Of a stretch of DNA of 21,357 nt, positions 1 to 11,408 are shown one piece after another. Origin of the DNA: Saccoglossus kowalevskii (taxonomy: Eukaryota > Hemichordata > Enteropneusta > Harrimaniidae); contig NW_003158001.1 in assembly GCF_000003605.2 (NCBI RefSeq), positions 1 to 21,357 on the forward strand, in the 5' to 3' direction. The notes beneath the pieces were generated by a model that did no database searches, had not been told where the DNA came from, and worked only from the letters and a program-made list of their open reading frames with translations. The translations under genes were made by a program, and so were the position numbers. How positions within the stretch are numbered: the stretch's first letter is position 1; every line of letters starts with the position of its first letter.

Positions 1-2098
1 TTCATGGGTATGTCTACACGTATCCTGTATGCAGTCTTGGATAATAGTGTGATTTACCCATCAGCTAATATTCATGGGGTATGTCTTCACGTATCCTGTA
101 TGTAGTCTTGGGTAATAGTGTAATTTACCCATCAGCTAATATTCATGGGGTATGTCTTCGCGTATCCTGTATGTAGTCTTGGGTAATTGTGTGATTTACC
201 CATCAGCTAATATTCATGGGTATGTCTTCACGTATCCTGTATGTAGTCTTGGGTAATAGTGTGATTTACCCATCAGCTAATATTCATGGGGTATGTCTTC
301 ACGTATCCTGTATGTAGTCTTGGGTAATAGTGTGATTTACCCATCAGCTAATATTCATGGGTATGTCTTCGCGTATCCTGTATGTAGTCTTGGGTAATAG
401 TGTGATTTAACCATCAGCTAATATTCATGTCTACGCGTATCCTGTATGTAGCCTTGGGTAATAGTGTGAATTACCCATCAGCTGATATTCATGGATATGT
501 CTTCGCGTATCCTGTATGTAGCCTTGGGTAATAGTGTGATTTACCCATCAGCTTGTATTCATGGGTATGTCTTCGCGTATCCTGTATGTAGTCTTGCGTA
601 ATAGTGTGTTTTACCCATCAGCTAATATTCATGGGTATGTCTTCGCGTATCCTGTATGTAGCCTTGGTTAATAGTGTGATTTACCCATCAGCTAATATTC
701 ATGGGTATGTCTTCGCGTATCTGTAAGTAGTCTTGGGTAATAGTGTGATTTACCCATCAGCTTATATTCATGGGTATGTGTTCGCGTATCCTGTATGTAG
801 TCTTGCGTAATAGTGTGATTTACCCATCAGCTAATATTCATGGGTATGTCTTCGCGTATCCTGTATGTAGCCTTGGTTAATAGTGTGATTTACCCATCAG
901 CTAATATTCATGGGTATGTTTTTGCGTATCCTGTATGTAGTCTTGGGTAATAGTGTGGTTTACCCATCAGCTAATATTCATGTCTTCGCGTATCCTGTAT
1001 GTAGTCTTGGGTAATAGTGTGATTTACCCATCAGCTAATATTCATGGGTATGCCTTCGCGTATCCTGTATGAAGTCTTGGATAATAGTGTGAATTACCCA
1101 TCAGCTAATATTCATGGGTATGTCTTCGCGTATCCTGTATGTAGTCTTGGGTAATAGTGTGAATTACCCATCAGCTAATATTCATGGGTATGTCTTCGCG
1201 TATCCTGTATGTAGTCTTGGGTAATAGTGTGAATTACCCATCAGCTAATATTCATGGGTATGTCTTCCCGTATCCTGTATGTGGTCTTGGGTAATAGTGT
1301 GATTTACCCATCAGCTAATATTCATGGGTATGTCTTCGCATATCCTGTATGTAGTCTTGGGTAATAGTGTGATTTACCCATCAGCTAATACTCATGGGGT
1401 ATGTCTTCACGTATCCTGTATGTAGTCTTGGGTAATAGTGTGATTTACCCATCAACTAATATTCATGGGGTATGTCTTCACGTATCCTGTATGTAGTCTT
1501 GGGTAATAGTGTGACCTTCCCGTCAGCTAATGTTCATGGGGTATCTCTTCGCGTATCCTGTATGTAGTCTTGGGTAATAGTATGATTTACTCATCAGCTA
1601 GTATTCATGGGGTATGTCTTCGCGTATTCTGTATGTAGTCTTGGGTAATAGTGTGATTTACCCATCAGCTGATATTCATGGGTATGTCTTTGCGTATCCT
1701 GTATGTAGTCTTGGGTAATAGTGTGATTTACCCATCAGCTAATATTCATGGGTATGTCTTCAAGTATCCTGTATGTAGTCTTGGGTAATAGTGTGATTTA
1801 CCCATCACTAATATAATTCATGGGATATGTCTTCGCGTATCCTGTATGTAGTCTTGGGTAATAGTGTGATTTACCCATCAGCTAATATTCATGAGTATGT
1901 CTTCAAGTATCCTGTATGTAGTCTTGGGTAATAGTGTGATTTACCCATCACCTAATATTCATGGGGTATGTCTTCGCGTATCCTGTATGTAGCCTTGGGT
2001 AATAGTGTGATTTACTCATCAGCTAATATTCATGGGTATGTCTTCAAGTATCCTGTATGTAGTCTTGGGTAATAGCGTGATATACCCATTAGCTAATA

Positions 2099-2226
2099 TT
2101 CATGTCTTCGCGTATCCTGTATGTAGTCTTGGGTAATAGTGTGATTTACCAATCAGCTAATATTCATGTCTTCGCGTATCCTGTATGTAGTCTTGGGTAA
2201 TAGTATGATTTACCCATCAGCTAATA
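2099..2226. repeat. Adjacent pair of 64-bp deletion monomers
   Basis: Both copies (2099-2162 and 2163-2226) read TTCATGTCTTCGCG at the start. Compared with the 70-bp form, 6 bp are missing between the ATG at 4-6 and the ATG at 10-12, leaving one ATG. The same short form recurs about thirty times, for example at 977, 4333, 5450, 8363, 8427, 10443, 13511, 14628, 14692 and 19912. Most copies sit in the same neighbour context inside duplicated blocks, so they have mostly spread by block copying. Confidence 0.9.
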
Positions 2227-2508
2227 TTCATGGGTATGTCTTCGCGTATCCTGTATGTAGTCTTCGGTAATAGTGTGATTTACCCATCAGCTAATATTCA
2301 TGGGTATGTCTTCATGTATCTTGTATGTAGTCTTAGGTAATAGTGTGATTTAACCATCAGCTAATATTCATGGGGTATGTCTTCGCGCATTCCGTATGTA
2401 GCCTTGGGTAATAGTGTGATTTACCCATCAGCTAATATTCATGGGATATGTCTTCGCGTATCCTTTATGTAGTTTTGAGTAATAGTGTGATTTACCCATC
2501 AGCTAATA

Positions 2509-2720
2509 TTCATGGCGTGTGTCTTCGCGTATCCTGCATTTAGTCATGGGTAATAGTGTGATTTACCCATCAGCTAATATTCATGGGAATGTCTTCAAGT
2601 ATCCTGTATGCAGTTTTGGGTAATAGTGTGATTTACCCATCAGCTAATATTCATGGCGTGTGTCTTCGCGTATCCTGCATTTAGTCATGGGTAATAGTGT
2701 GATTTACCCATCAGCTAATA
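2509..2720. repeat. Local duplication of a distinctive 71-bp variant (X-Y-X)
   Basis: Monomers at 2509-2579 and 2650-2720 share a rare combination: GGCGTGTGTC near the start, then CTGCATTTAGTCATGGG in place of CTGTATGTAGTCTTGGG. One 70-bp monomer (2580-2649) separates them. Sharing several rare changes shows a recent two-monomer (141-bp) duplication. Confidence 0.85.
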
Positions 2721-4466
2721 TTCATGGGGTATGTCTACGCGTATCCTGTATGTAGACTTGGGTAATATTGTGACTTACCCATCAGCTAATGTTCTTGGGG
2801 TATCTCTTCGCGTATCCTGTATGTAGTCTTGGGTAATAGTGTGAATTACCCATCAGCTGATATTCATGGGTATGTCTTCACGTATCCTGTATGTAGCCTT
2901 GGGTAATAGTGTGATTTACCCATCAGCTAATATTCATGGTGTATGTCTTCGCGTATCCTGTATGTAGCTTTGGGTAATAGCGTGATTTACCCATCAGCTA
3001 ATATTCATGGGTATGTCTTCGTGTATCCTATATGTAGTCTTGGGTAATAGTGCGATTTACCCATCAGCTTAAATTCATGGGTATGTCTTCGCGTATCCTG
3101 TATGTAGTCTTGGGTAATAGTGTGATTTACCCATCAGCTAATATTCATGGGTATGTCTTCCGCGTATCATGTATGTAGTCTTGGGTAATAGTGTGATTTT
3201 CCCATCAGCTAATATTCATGGGGTATGTCTTCGCGTATCCTGTATGTAGTCTTGCGTAAAAGTGTGATTTACCCCATCAGCTAATATTCATGGGTATGTC
3301 TTCGCGTATCCTGTATGTAGCCTTGGTTAATAGTGTGATTTACCCATCAGCTAATATTCATGGGTATGTCTTCACGTATCCTGTATGTAGTCTTGGGTAA
3401 TAGTGTGATTTACCCATCAGCTAATATTCATGCCTTTGCGTATCCTGTATGTAGTCTTGGGTAATAGTGTGATTTACCCATCAGCTAATATTCATGGGTA
3501 TGCCTTCGCGTATCCTGTATGTAGTCTTGCGTAATAGTGTGATTTACCCATCAGCTAATATTCATGGGTATGTCTTCGCGTATCCTGTATGTAGCCTTGG
3601 TTAATAGTGTGATTTACCCATCAGCTAATATTCATGGGTATGTCTTCGCGTATCCTGTATGTAGTCTTGGGTAATAGTGTGAATTACCCATCAGCTAATA
3701 TTCATGGGTATGTCTTCCCGTATCCTGTATGTGGTCTTGGGTAATAGTGTGATTTACCCATCAGCTAATATTCATGGGTATGTCTTCGCATATCCTGTAT
3801 GTAGTCTTGGGTAATAGTGTGATTTACCCATCAGCTAATATTCATGGGTATGTCTTCACGTATCCTGTATGTAGTCTTGGGTAATAGTGTGACCTTCCCA
3901 TCAGCTAATGTTCATGGGGTATCTCTTCGCGTATCCTGTATGTAGTCTTGGGTAATAGTGTGAATTACCCATCAGCTGATATTCATGGGTATGTCTTCGC
4001 GTATCTTGTATGTAGCCTTGGGTAATAGTGTGATTTACCCATCAGCTAATATTCATGGGGTATGTCTTCACGTATCCTGTATGTAGTCTTGGGTAATAGT
4101 GTGATTTACCCATCAGCTAATATTCATGGGTATGTCTTCGCGTATCCTGTATGTAGTCTTGCGTAATAGTGTGATTTACCCATCAGCTAATATTCATGGG
4201 TATGTCTTCGCGTATCCTGTATGTAGCCTTGGTTAATAGTGTGATTTACCCATCAGATAATATTCATGGGTATATCTTCACGTATCCTGTATGTAGTCTT
4301 GGGTAATAGTGTGATTTACCCATCAGCTAATATTCATGTCTTTGCGTATCCTGTATGTAGTCTTGGGTAATAGTGTGATTTACCCATCAGCTAATATTCA
4401 TGGGTATGCCTTCGCGTATCCTGTATGTAGTCTTGGGTAATAGTGTGAATTACCCATCAGCTAATA

Positions 4467-4536
4467 TTCATGGGTATGTCTTCGCGTATCCTGTATGTAG
4501 TCTTGGGTAATAGTGTGATTTACCCATCAGCTAATA
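4467..4536 (+). repeat. Reference consensus monomer (70 bp)
   Basis: This copy carries the most common base at every position by my reading, so I use it to number the monomer. Composition is about 27 T, 15 A, 16 G and 12 C. It has two CpGs, both in the TTCGCG motif at 17-20. GTAT occurs three times (8-11, 20-23, 27-30), and TGGGTA occurs twice (5-10 and 38-43). This hints that the monomer itself may have grown from shorter duplications, but the two halves align poorly outside those words. Confidence 0.85.
4504..4526 (+). repeat. Inverted repeat 1 within the monomer (7-bp stem)
   Basis: TGGGTAA at monomer positions 38-44 is the perfect reverse complement of TTACCCA at 54-60, leaving a 9-nt loop. 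The structure recurs in most monomers of the array; this is the copy in the reference monomer. The common variants GGTTAA, GCGTAA and GATTAA in the left arm break the stem without a matching change in the right arm. That argues against selection for the pairing. Whether it forms in DNA or in a transcript is unknown. Confidence 0.7.
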
Positions 4537-4546
4537 TTCATGGGTA
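4521..4546 (+). repeat. Inverted repeat 2 spanning the monomer junction (7-bp stem)
   Basis: TACCCAT at monomer positions 55-61 is the perfect reverse complement of ATGGGTA at 4-10 of the next monomer, with a 12-nt loop. It shares the TACCCA arm with inverted repeat 1, so one strand can form only one of the two at a time. The 64-bp monomers have lost the ATGGGTA arm and cannot form it. The 71-bp monomers insert a G into it. Confidence 0.65.
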
Positions 4547-4809
4547 TGTCTTCGCGTATCCTGTATGTAGTCTTGGGTAATAGTGTGAATTACCCATCAG
4601 CTAATATTCATGGGTATGTCTTCCCGTATCCTGTATGTGGTCTTGGGTAATAGTGTGATTTACCCATCAGCTAATATTCATGGGTATGTCTTCGTATATC
4701 CTGTATGTAGTCTTGGGTAATAGTGTGATTTACCCATCAGCTAATATTCATGGGTATGTCTTCACGTATCCTGTATGTAGTCTTGGGTAATAGTGTGAAT
4801 TACCCATCA

Positions 4810-6060
4810 GCTAATATTCATGGGTATGCCTTCGCGTATCCTGTATGTAGTCTTGGGTAATAGTGTGATTTACCCATCAGCTAATATTCATGGGTATGTC
4901 TTCACGTATCATGTATGTGGTCTTGGGTAATAGTGTAATTTACCCATCAGCTAATATTCATGTGTATGTCTTGGCATATCCTGTATGTAGTCTTGGGTAA
5001 TAGTGTGATTTACCCATCAGCTAATATTCATGGGTATGTCTTCACGTATCCTGTATGTAGTCTTGGGTAATAGTGTGATTTACTCATCAGCTAATATTCA
5101 TGGGGTATGTCTTCACGTATCCTGTATGTAGTCTTGGGTAATAGTGTGATTTACCCATCAGATAATATTCATGGGGTATGTCTTCGCGCATCCTGTATGT
5201 AGTCTTGGGTAATAGTGTGATTTACCCATCAGCTAATATTCATGGGTATGTCTTCACGTATCCTGTATGTAGTCGTGGGTAATAGTGTGATTTACCCATC
5301 AGCTAATATTCATGGGGTATGTCTTCGCGTATCCTGTATGTAGTCTTGGTTAATAGTGTGATTTACCCATCAGCTAATATTCATGGGTATGTCTTCGCGT
5401 ATCCTGTATGTAGTCTTGGGTAATAGTGTGATTTACCCATCAGCTAATATTCATGTCTTCGCGTATCCTGTATGTAGTCTTGGGTAATAGTGTGAATTAC
5501 CCATCAGCTGATATTCATGGGTATGTCTTCGCGTATCCTGTATGTAGCCTTGGGTAATAGTGTGATTTACCAATCAGCTTATATTCATGGGTATGTTTTC
5601 GCGTATCCTGTATGTAGTCTTGCGTAATAGTGTGATTTACCCATCAGCTAATATTCATGGGTATGTTTTCGCATATCCTGTATGTAGCCTTGGTTAATAG
5701 TGTGATTTACCCATCAGCTAATATTCATGGGTATGTCTTCACGTATTCTGTATGTAGTCTTGGGTAATAGTGTGATTTACCCATCAACTAATATTCATGG
5801 GTATGTCTTCAAGTATCCTGTATGTAGTCTTGGGTAATTGCGTGATTTACCCATCAGCTAATATTCATGTCTTCGCGTATCCTGTATGTAGTCTTGGGTA
5901 ATAGTGTGATTTACCCATCAGCTAATATTCATGGGTATGCCTTCGCGTATCCTGTATGTAGTCTTGGGTAATAGTGTGAAATACCCATCAGCTAATATTC
6001 ATGGGTATGTCTTCAAGTATCATGTATGTAGTCTTGGGTAATAGTGTGATTTACCCATCA
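4810..6060. repeat. 18-monomer block, copy 1 (1251 bp)
   Basis: This block is followed immediately by a second copy at an offset of exactly 1251 bp. It holds 13 monomers of 70 bp, 3 of 71 bp and 2 of 64 bp, which sum to 1251. Diagnostic markers in order include ATGCCTTC, GTGGTC with GTGTAATT, TGTGTATG, ACTCATC, CGCGCATCC, AGTCGTGGG, GGTTAATAG, the 64-bp form with GCTGAT, TTGCGTAATAG, GTATTCTG, AATTGCGTG and GAAATACCC. A monomer-by-monomer comparison with copy 2 finds about 7 differences (near 4911, 4973, 5162 and 5507-5509, and 6272 in the other copy), about 99.4% identity. Its first markers are also present near 13995. Confidence 0.92.
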
Positions 6061-7311
6061 GCTAATATTCATGGGTATGCCTTCGCGTATCCTGTATGTA
6101 GTCTTGGGTAATAGTGTGATTTACCCATCAGCTAATATTCATGGGTATGTCTTCACGTATCCTGTATGTGGTCTTGGGTAATAGTGTAATTTACCCATCA
6201 GCTAATATTCATGTGTATGTCTTCGCATATCCTGTATGTAGTCTTGGGTAATAGTGTGATTTACCCATCAGCAAATATTCATGGGTATGTCTTCACGTAT
6301 CCTGTATGTAGTCTTGGGTAATAGTGTGATTTACTCATCAGCTAATATTCATGGGGTATGTCTTCACGTATCCTGTATGTAGTCTTGGGTAATAGTGTGA
6401 TTTACCCATCAGCTAATATTCATGGGGTATGTCTTCGCGCATCCTGTATGTAGTCTTGGGTAATAGTGTGATTTACCCATCAGCTAATATTCATGGGTAT
6501 GTCTTCACGTATCCTGTATGTAGTCGTGGGTAATAGTGTGATTTACCCATCAGCTAATATTCATGGGGTATGTCTTCGCGTATCCTGTATGTAGTCTTGG
6601 TTAATAGTGTGATTTACCCATCAGCTAATATTCATGGGTATGTCTTCGCGTATCCTGTATGTAGTCTTGGGTAATAGTGTGATTTACCCATCAGCTAATA
6701 TTCATGTCTTCGCGTATCCTGTATGTAGTCTTGGGTAATAGTGTGAATTACCCATCAGCCTTTATTCATGGGTATGTCTTCGCGTATCCTGTATGTAGCC
6801 TTGGGTAATAGTGTGATTTACCAATCAGCTTATATTCATGGGTATGTTTTCGCGTATCCTGTATGTAGTCTTGCGTAATAGTGTGATTTACCCATCAGCT
6901 AATATTCATGGGTATGTTTTCGCATATCCTGTATGTAGCCTTGGTTAATAGTGTGATTTACCCATCAGCTAATATTCATGGGTATGTCTTCACGTATTCT
7001 GTATGTAGTCTTGGGTAATAGTGTGATTTACCCATCAACTAATATTCATGGGTATGTCTTCAAGTATCCTGTATGTAGTCTTGGGTAATTGCGTGATTTA
7101 CCCATCAGCTAATATTCATGTCTTCGCGTATCCTGTATGTAGTCTTGGGTAATAGTGTGATTTACCCATCAGCTAATATTCATGGGTATGCCTTCGCGTA
7201 TCCTGTATGTAGTCTTGGGTAATAGTGTGAAATACCCATCAGCTAATATTCATGGGTATGTCTTCAAGTATCATGTATGTAGTCTTGGGTAATAGTGTGA
7301 TTTACCCATCA
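6061..7311. repeat. 18-monomer block, copy 2 (1251 bp)
   Basis: This is the direct tandem copy of 4810-6060, with every diagnostic variant in the same order at +1251 bp (for example AGTCGTGGG at 5271 and 6522, GAAATACCC at 5978 and 7229). Agreement stops at 7312, where CACCT replaces CAGCT, and on the left at 4799 in the partner frame, so the edges are sharp. The private difference GCCTTTATTC near 6759 replaces GCTGATATTC of copy 1. The tandem layout fits a single unequal-exchange event. Confidence 0.92.
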
Positions 7312-7388
7312 CCTAATATTCATGGGTATGTCTTCGCGTATCCTGTATGTAGTCTTGGGTAATAGTGTGAATTACCCATCAGCTAATA

Positions 7389-8293
7389 TTCATGGGTATG
7401 CCTTCGCGTATGCTGTATGTAGTCTTGGGTAATAGTGTGATTTACCCATCAGCTAATATTCATGGGTATGTCTTCACGTATCCTGTATGTGGTCTTGGGT
7501 AATAGTGTAATTTAACCATCAGCTAATATTCATGTGTATGTCTTCGCATATCCTGTATGTAATCTTGGGTAATAGTGTGATTTACCCATCAGCTAATATT
7601 CATGGGGTATGTCTTCACGTATCATGTATGTAGTCTTGGGTAATAGTGTGATTTACCCATCAGCTAATATTCATGGGGTATGTCTTCACGTATCCTGTAT
7701 GTAGTCTTGGGTAATAGTGTGATTTACCCATCAGCTAATATTCATGGGGTATGTCTTCGCGTATCCTGTATGTAGTCTTGGGCAATAGTGTGATTTACCC
7801 AGCTAATATTCATGGGTATGTCTTCACGTATCCTGTATGTAGTCTTGGGTAATAGTGTGATTTACCCATCAGCTAATATTCATGGGGTATGTCTTCACGT
7901 ATCCTGCATGTAGTCTTGGGAAATAGTGTGATTTACCCATCAGCTAATATTCATGGGTATGTCTTCGCGTATCCTGTATGTAGTCTTGGGTAATAGTGTG
8001 ATTTACCCATCAGCTAATATTCATGTCTTCGCGTATCCTGTATGTAGTCTTGGGTAATAGTGTGAATTACCCATCAGCTGATATTCATGGGTATGTCTTC
8101 GCGTATCCTGTATGTAGCCTTGGGTAATAGTTTGATTTACCCATCAGCTTATATTCATGGGTATGTCTTCGCGTATCCTGTATGTAGTCTTGCGTAATAG
8201 TGTGATTTACCCATCAGCTAATATTCATGGGTATGTCTTCGCGTATCCTGTATGTAGCCTTGGTTAATAGTGTGATTTATCCATCAGCTAATA
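7389..8293. repeat. Third, more diverged, partial copy of the 18-monomer block
   Basis: Monomer order follows the first 13 monomers of the 1251-bp block: ATGCCTTC, GTGGTC with GTGTAATT, TGTGTATG, several GGGG forms, the 64-bp form with GAATT and GCTGAT, the GTAGCC form with CTTAT, TTGCGTAATAG, then GTAGCC with GGTTAATAG. It lacks the CGCGCATCC and AGTCGTGGG changes shared by copies 1 and 2, so it separated earlier. The start is offset 1321 bp from copy 2, one 70-bp monomer more than the 1251-bp period. After 8293 the order changes to two consecutive 64-bp monomers. Confidence 0.7.
7736..7808. repeat. Monomer with 3-bp loss at its 3' end
   Basis: ACCCAGCTAAT replaces ACCCATCAGCTAAT near 7797-7805, removing 3 bp between two CA dinucleotides. 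The same loss appears near 20103. In both places it follows two GGGG-type monomers, so shared descent is possible, although the monomer that follows differs. Confidence 0.85.
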
Positions 8294-9600
8294 TTCATGG
8301 TATGTCTTCACGTATCCTGTATGTAGTCTTGGGTAATAGTGTGATTTACCCATCAGCTAATATTCATGTCTTCACGTATCCTGTATGTAGTCTTGGGTAA
8401 TAGTGTGATTTACCCATCAGCTAATATTCATGTCTTCACGTATCCTGTATGTAGTCTTGGGTAATAGTGTGATTTACCCATCAGCTAATATTCATGGGGT
8501 ATGTCTTCACGTATCCTGTATGTAGTCTTTGGTAATAGTGTGATTTACCCATCAGCTAATATTCATGAGTATGTCTTCGCGTATCCTGTATGTAGTCTTG
8601 GGTAATAGTGTGATTTACCCATCAGCTAATATTCATGTCTTCACGTATCCTGTATGTAGTCTTGGGTAATAGTGTGAATTACCCATCAGCTGATATTCAT
8701 GGGTATGTCTTCGCGTATCCTGTATGTAGCCTTGGGTAATAGTGTGATTTACCCATCAGCTTATATTCATGGGTATGTCTTCGCGTATCCTGTATGTAGT
8801 CTTGCGTAATAGTGTGATTTACCCATCAGCTAATATTCATGGGTATGTCTTCGCGTATACTGTATGTAGCCTTGGTTAATAGTGTGATTTACCCATCAGC
8901 TAATATTCATGGGTATGTCTTCACGTATCCTGTATGTAGTCTTGGGTAATAGTGTGATTTACCCATCAGCTAATATTCATGTCTTTGCGTATCCTGTATG
9001 TAGTCTTGGGTAATAGTGTGATTTACCCATCAGCTAATATTCATGGGTATGCCTTCGCGTATCCTGTATGTAGTCTTGGGTAATAGTGTGAATTACCCAT
9101 CAGCTAATATTCATGGGTATGTCTACGCGTATCCTGTATGTAGTCTTGGGTAATTGTGTGATTTACCCATCAGCTAATATTCATGGGTATGTCTTCGCGT
9201 ATCCTGTATGTAGCCTTGGTTAATAGTGTGATTTACCCATCAGCTAATATTCGTGGGTATGTCTTCGCGTATCCTGTATGTAGTCTTGGGTAATAGTGTG
9301 ATTTACCCATCAGCTAATATTCATGGGTATGTCTTCGCGTATCCTGTATGTAGTCTTGGGTAATAGTGTGATTTACCCATCAGCTAATATTCATGGGTAT
9401 GCCTTCGCGTATCCTGTATGTAGTCTTGGGTAATAGTGTGAATTACCAATCAGCTAATATTCATGGGTATGTCTTCACGTATCCTGTATGTAGTCTTGGG
9501 TAATAGTGTGATTTACCCATCAGCTAATATTCATGGGGTATGTCTTCGCGTATCCTGTATGTAGTCTTGTGTAATAGTGTGAATTACCCATCAGCTAATA

Positions 9601-10160
9601 TTCATGGGTATGCCTTCGCGTATCCTGTATGTAGTCTTGGGTAATAGTGTGATTTACCCATCAGCTAATATTCATGGGTATGTCTTCACGTATCCTGTAT
9701 GTGGTCTTGGGTAATAGTGTAATTTACCCATCAGCTAATATTCATGTGTATGTCTTCGCATATCCTGTATGTAGTCTTGGGTAATAGTGTGATTTACCCA
9801 TCAGCTAATATTCCTGGGTATGTCTTCACGTATCCTGTATGTAGTCTTGGGTAATAGTGTGAATTACCCATCAGCTAATATTCATGGGTATGCCTTCGCG
9901 TATCCTGTATGTAGTCTTGGGTAATAGTGTGATTTACCCATCAGCTAATATTCATGGGTATGTCTTCACGTATCCTGTATGTGGTCTTGGGTAATAGTGT
10001 AATTTACCCATCAGCTAATATTCATGTGTATGTTATCGCATATCCTGTATGTAGTCTTGGGTAATAGTGTGATTTACCCATCAGCTAATATTCATGGGTA
10101 TGTCTTCACGTATCCTGTATGTAGTCTTGGGTAATAGTGTGATTTACTCATCAGCTAATA
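9601..10160. repeat. Tandem duplication of a 4-monomer unit (2 x 280 bp)
   Basis: Units 9601-9880 and 9881-10160 each carry ATGCCTTC, then GTGGTC with GTGTAATT, then TGTGTATG with CGCATATCC, then a CACG monomer. The GTGG marker recurs exactly 280 bp apart (9703 and 9983). Differences include TTCCTGGG in the first unit (near 9811), and TGTTATCGC and ACTCATC in the second. From 9881 the order continues as at 13995 and 19081, so the second unit is the one in the longer block context. Confidence 0.88.
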
Positions 10161-10859
10161 TTCATGGGGTATGTCTTCACGTATCCTGTATGTAGTCTTG
10201 GGTAATAGTGTGATTTACCCATCAGCTAATATTCATGGGGTATGTCTTCGCGTATCCTGTATGTAGTCTTGGGTAATAGAGAGATTTACCCATCAGCTAA
10301 TATTCATGGGTATGTCTTCACGTATCCTGTATGTAGTCTTGGTTAATAGTGTGATTTACCCATCAGCTAATATTCATGGGAATGTCTTCGCGTATCCTGT
10401 ATGTAGTCTTGGGTAATAGTGTGATTTACCCATCAGCTAATATTCATGTCTTCGCGTATCCTGTATGTAGTCTTGGGTAATAGTGTGAATTACCCATCAG
10501 CTGATATTCATGGGTATGTCTTCGCGTATCCTGTATGTAGCCTTGGGTAATAGTGTGATTTACCCATCAGCTTATATTCATGGGTATGTTTTCGCGTATC
10601 CTGTATGTAGACTTGCGTAATAGTGTGATTTACCCATCAGCTAATATTCATGGGGTATGTCTTCGCGTATCCTGTATGTAGCCTTGGGTAATAGTGTGAT
10701 TTACCCATCAGCTAATATTTATGGGGTATGTCTTCACGTATCCTGTATGTAGTCTTGGGTAATAGTGTGATTTACCCATCAGCTAATATTCATGGGGTAT
10801 GTCTTCACGTATCCTGTATGTAGTCTTGATTAATAGTGTGATTTACCCATCAGCTAATA

Positions 10860-11408
10860 TTCATGGGTATGTCTTCGCGTATCCTGTATGTAGTCTTGGG
10901 TAATAGTGTGATTTAACCATCAGCTAATATTCATGTCTTCGCGTATCCTGTATGTAGTCTTGGGTAATAGTGTGAATTACCCATCAGCTGATATTCATAG
11001 GTATGTCTTCGCGTATCCTGTATGTAGCCTTGGGTAATAGTGTGATTTACCCATCAGCTTATATTCATGGGTATGTCTTCACGTATCCTGTATGTAGTCT
11101 TGGGTAATAGTGTGATTTACCCATCACCTAATATTCATGGGGTATGTCTTCGCGTATCCTGTATGTAGCCTTGGGTAATAGTGTGATTTACTCATCAGCT
11201 AATATTCATGGGTATGTCTTCAAGTATCCTGTATGTAGTCTTGGGTAATAGCGTGATTTACCCATCAGCTAATATTCATGTCTTCGCGTATCCTGTATGT
11301 AGTCTTGGGTAATAGTGTGATTTACCCATCAGCTAATATTCATGGGTATGCCTTCGCGTATCCTGTATGTAGTCTTGGGTAATAGTGTGAATTACCCATC
11401 AGCTAATA
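10860..11408. repeat. Duplicate block, short form (partner 20538-21226)
   Basis: Variant order is GATTTAACC, the 64-bp form with GAATT and GCTGAT, the rare CATAGGTATG (10996), GTAGCC with CTTAT, CACG with CACCT, GGGG with GTAGCC and ACTCATC, CAAG with AGCGTG, the 64-bp form, then ATGCC with GAATT. The partner has the same order but two extra monomers after CTTAT, so the offset shifts from 9678 to 9818 bp. Confidence 0.85.

Larger units (their letters stand above)
1390..3290. repeat. Heterogeneous array segment with many private variants
   Basis: Monomers here carry more one-off changes than those to the right. Examples are GACCTTCCCGTCAGC near 1514, a rearranged CACTAATATAATTC near 1806, GTTCTTGGGG near 2790, CTTCCGCG near 3158 and ACCCCATC near 3271. 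Long near-identical block copies are not obvious except the small duplication at 2509-2720. The part from about 2770 to 3090 shows the same order of diagnostic monomers as 16610-16930 and 17446-17760: GACTTACCC, then GTATCTC, then GCTGAT, then GTAGCTTT. It therefore looks like an older relative of those blocks. The segment may be older or less homogenised; that reading is an inference. Confidence 0.55.
3631..5160. repeat. Long-range duplicate, left copy (partner 12809-14338)
   Basis: The partner lies at +9178 bp. Matched landmarks are GACCTTCCC (3891/13069), GGTATATC (near 4268/13446), CGTATATCC (4693/13871), ATCATGTATGTGG (near 4909/14087) and TTGGCATATC (4971/14149). Over this stretch I count about six differences in roughly 1,530 bp. 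Looser similarity continues on both sides, left to about 3220 and right past 5160. The segment overlaps the first third of the 1251-bp block. Confidence 0.88.

Noticed and set aside
1800-1830. Insertion of a mobile element at the irregular monomer near 1806
   Set aside because: The irregularity is only a lost G and a few added bases (CACTAATATAATTC). There is no element, target-site duplication or terminal repeat.
4482-4498. CENP-B box-like motif starting at CTTCG in the monomer
   Set aside because: The TTCG core is present, but the required central A and the CGGG core are absent (T and TGTA in their places). Many copies also lose the TTCG itself.
4504-4526. Telomere-like words (TTTACCC and GGGTAA)
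   Set aside because: TTTACCC is not a permutation of CCCTAA or CCCTAAA, and the words are single occurrences within a 70-bp monomer, not a short tandem run.
4504-4526. Hairpin as a functional ncRNA or bacterial terminator
   Set aside because: There is no T-run after the stem and no adjacent gene. Arm variants such as GGTTAA are not compensated in the opposite arm.
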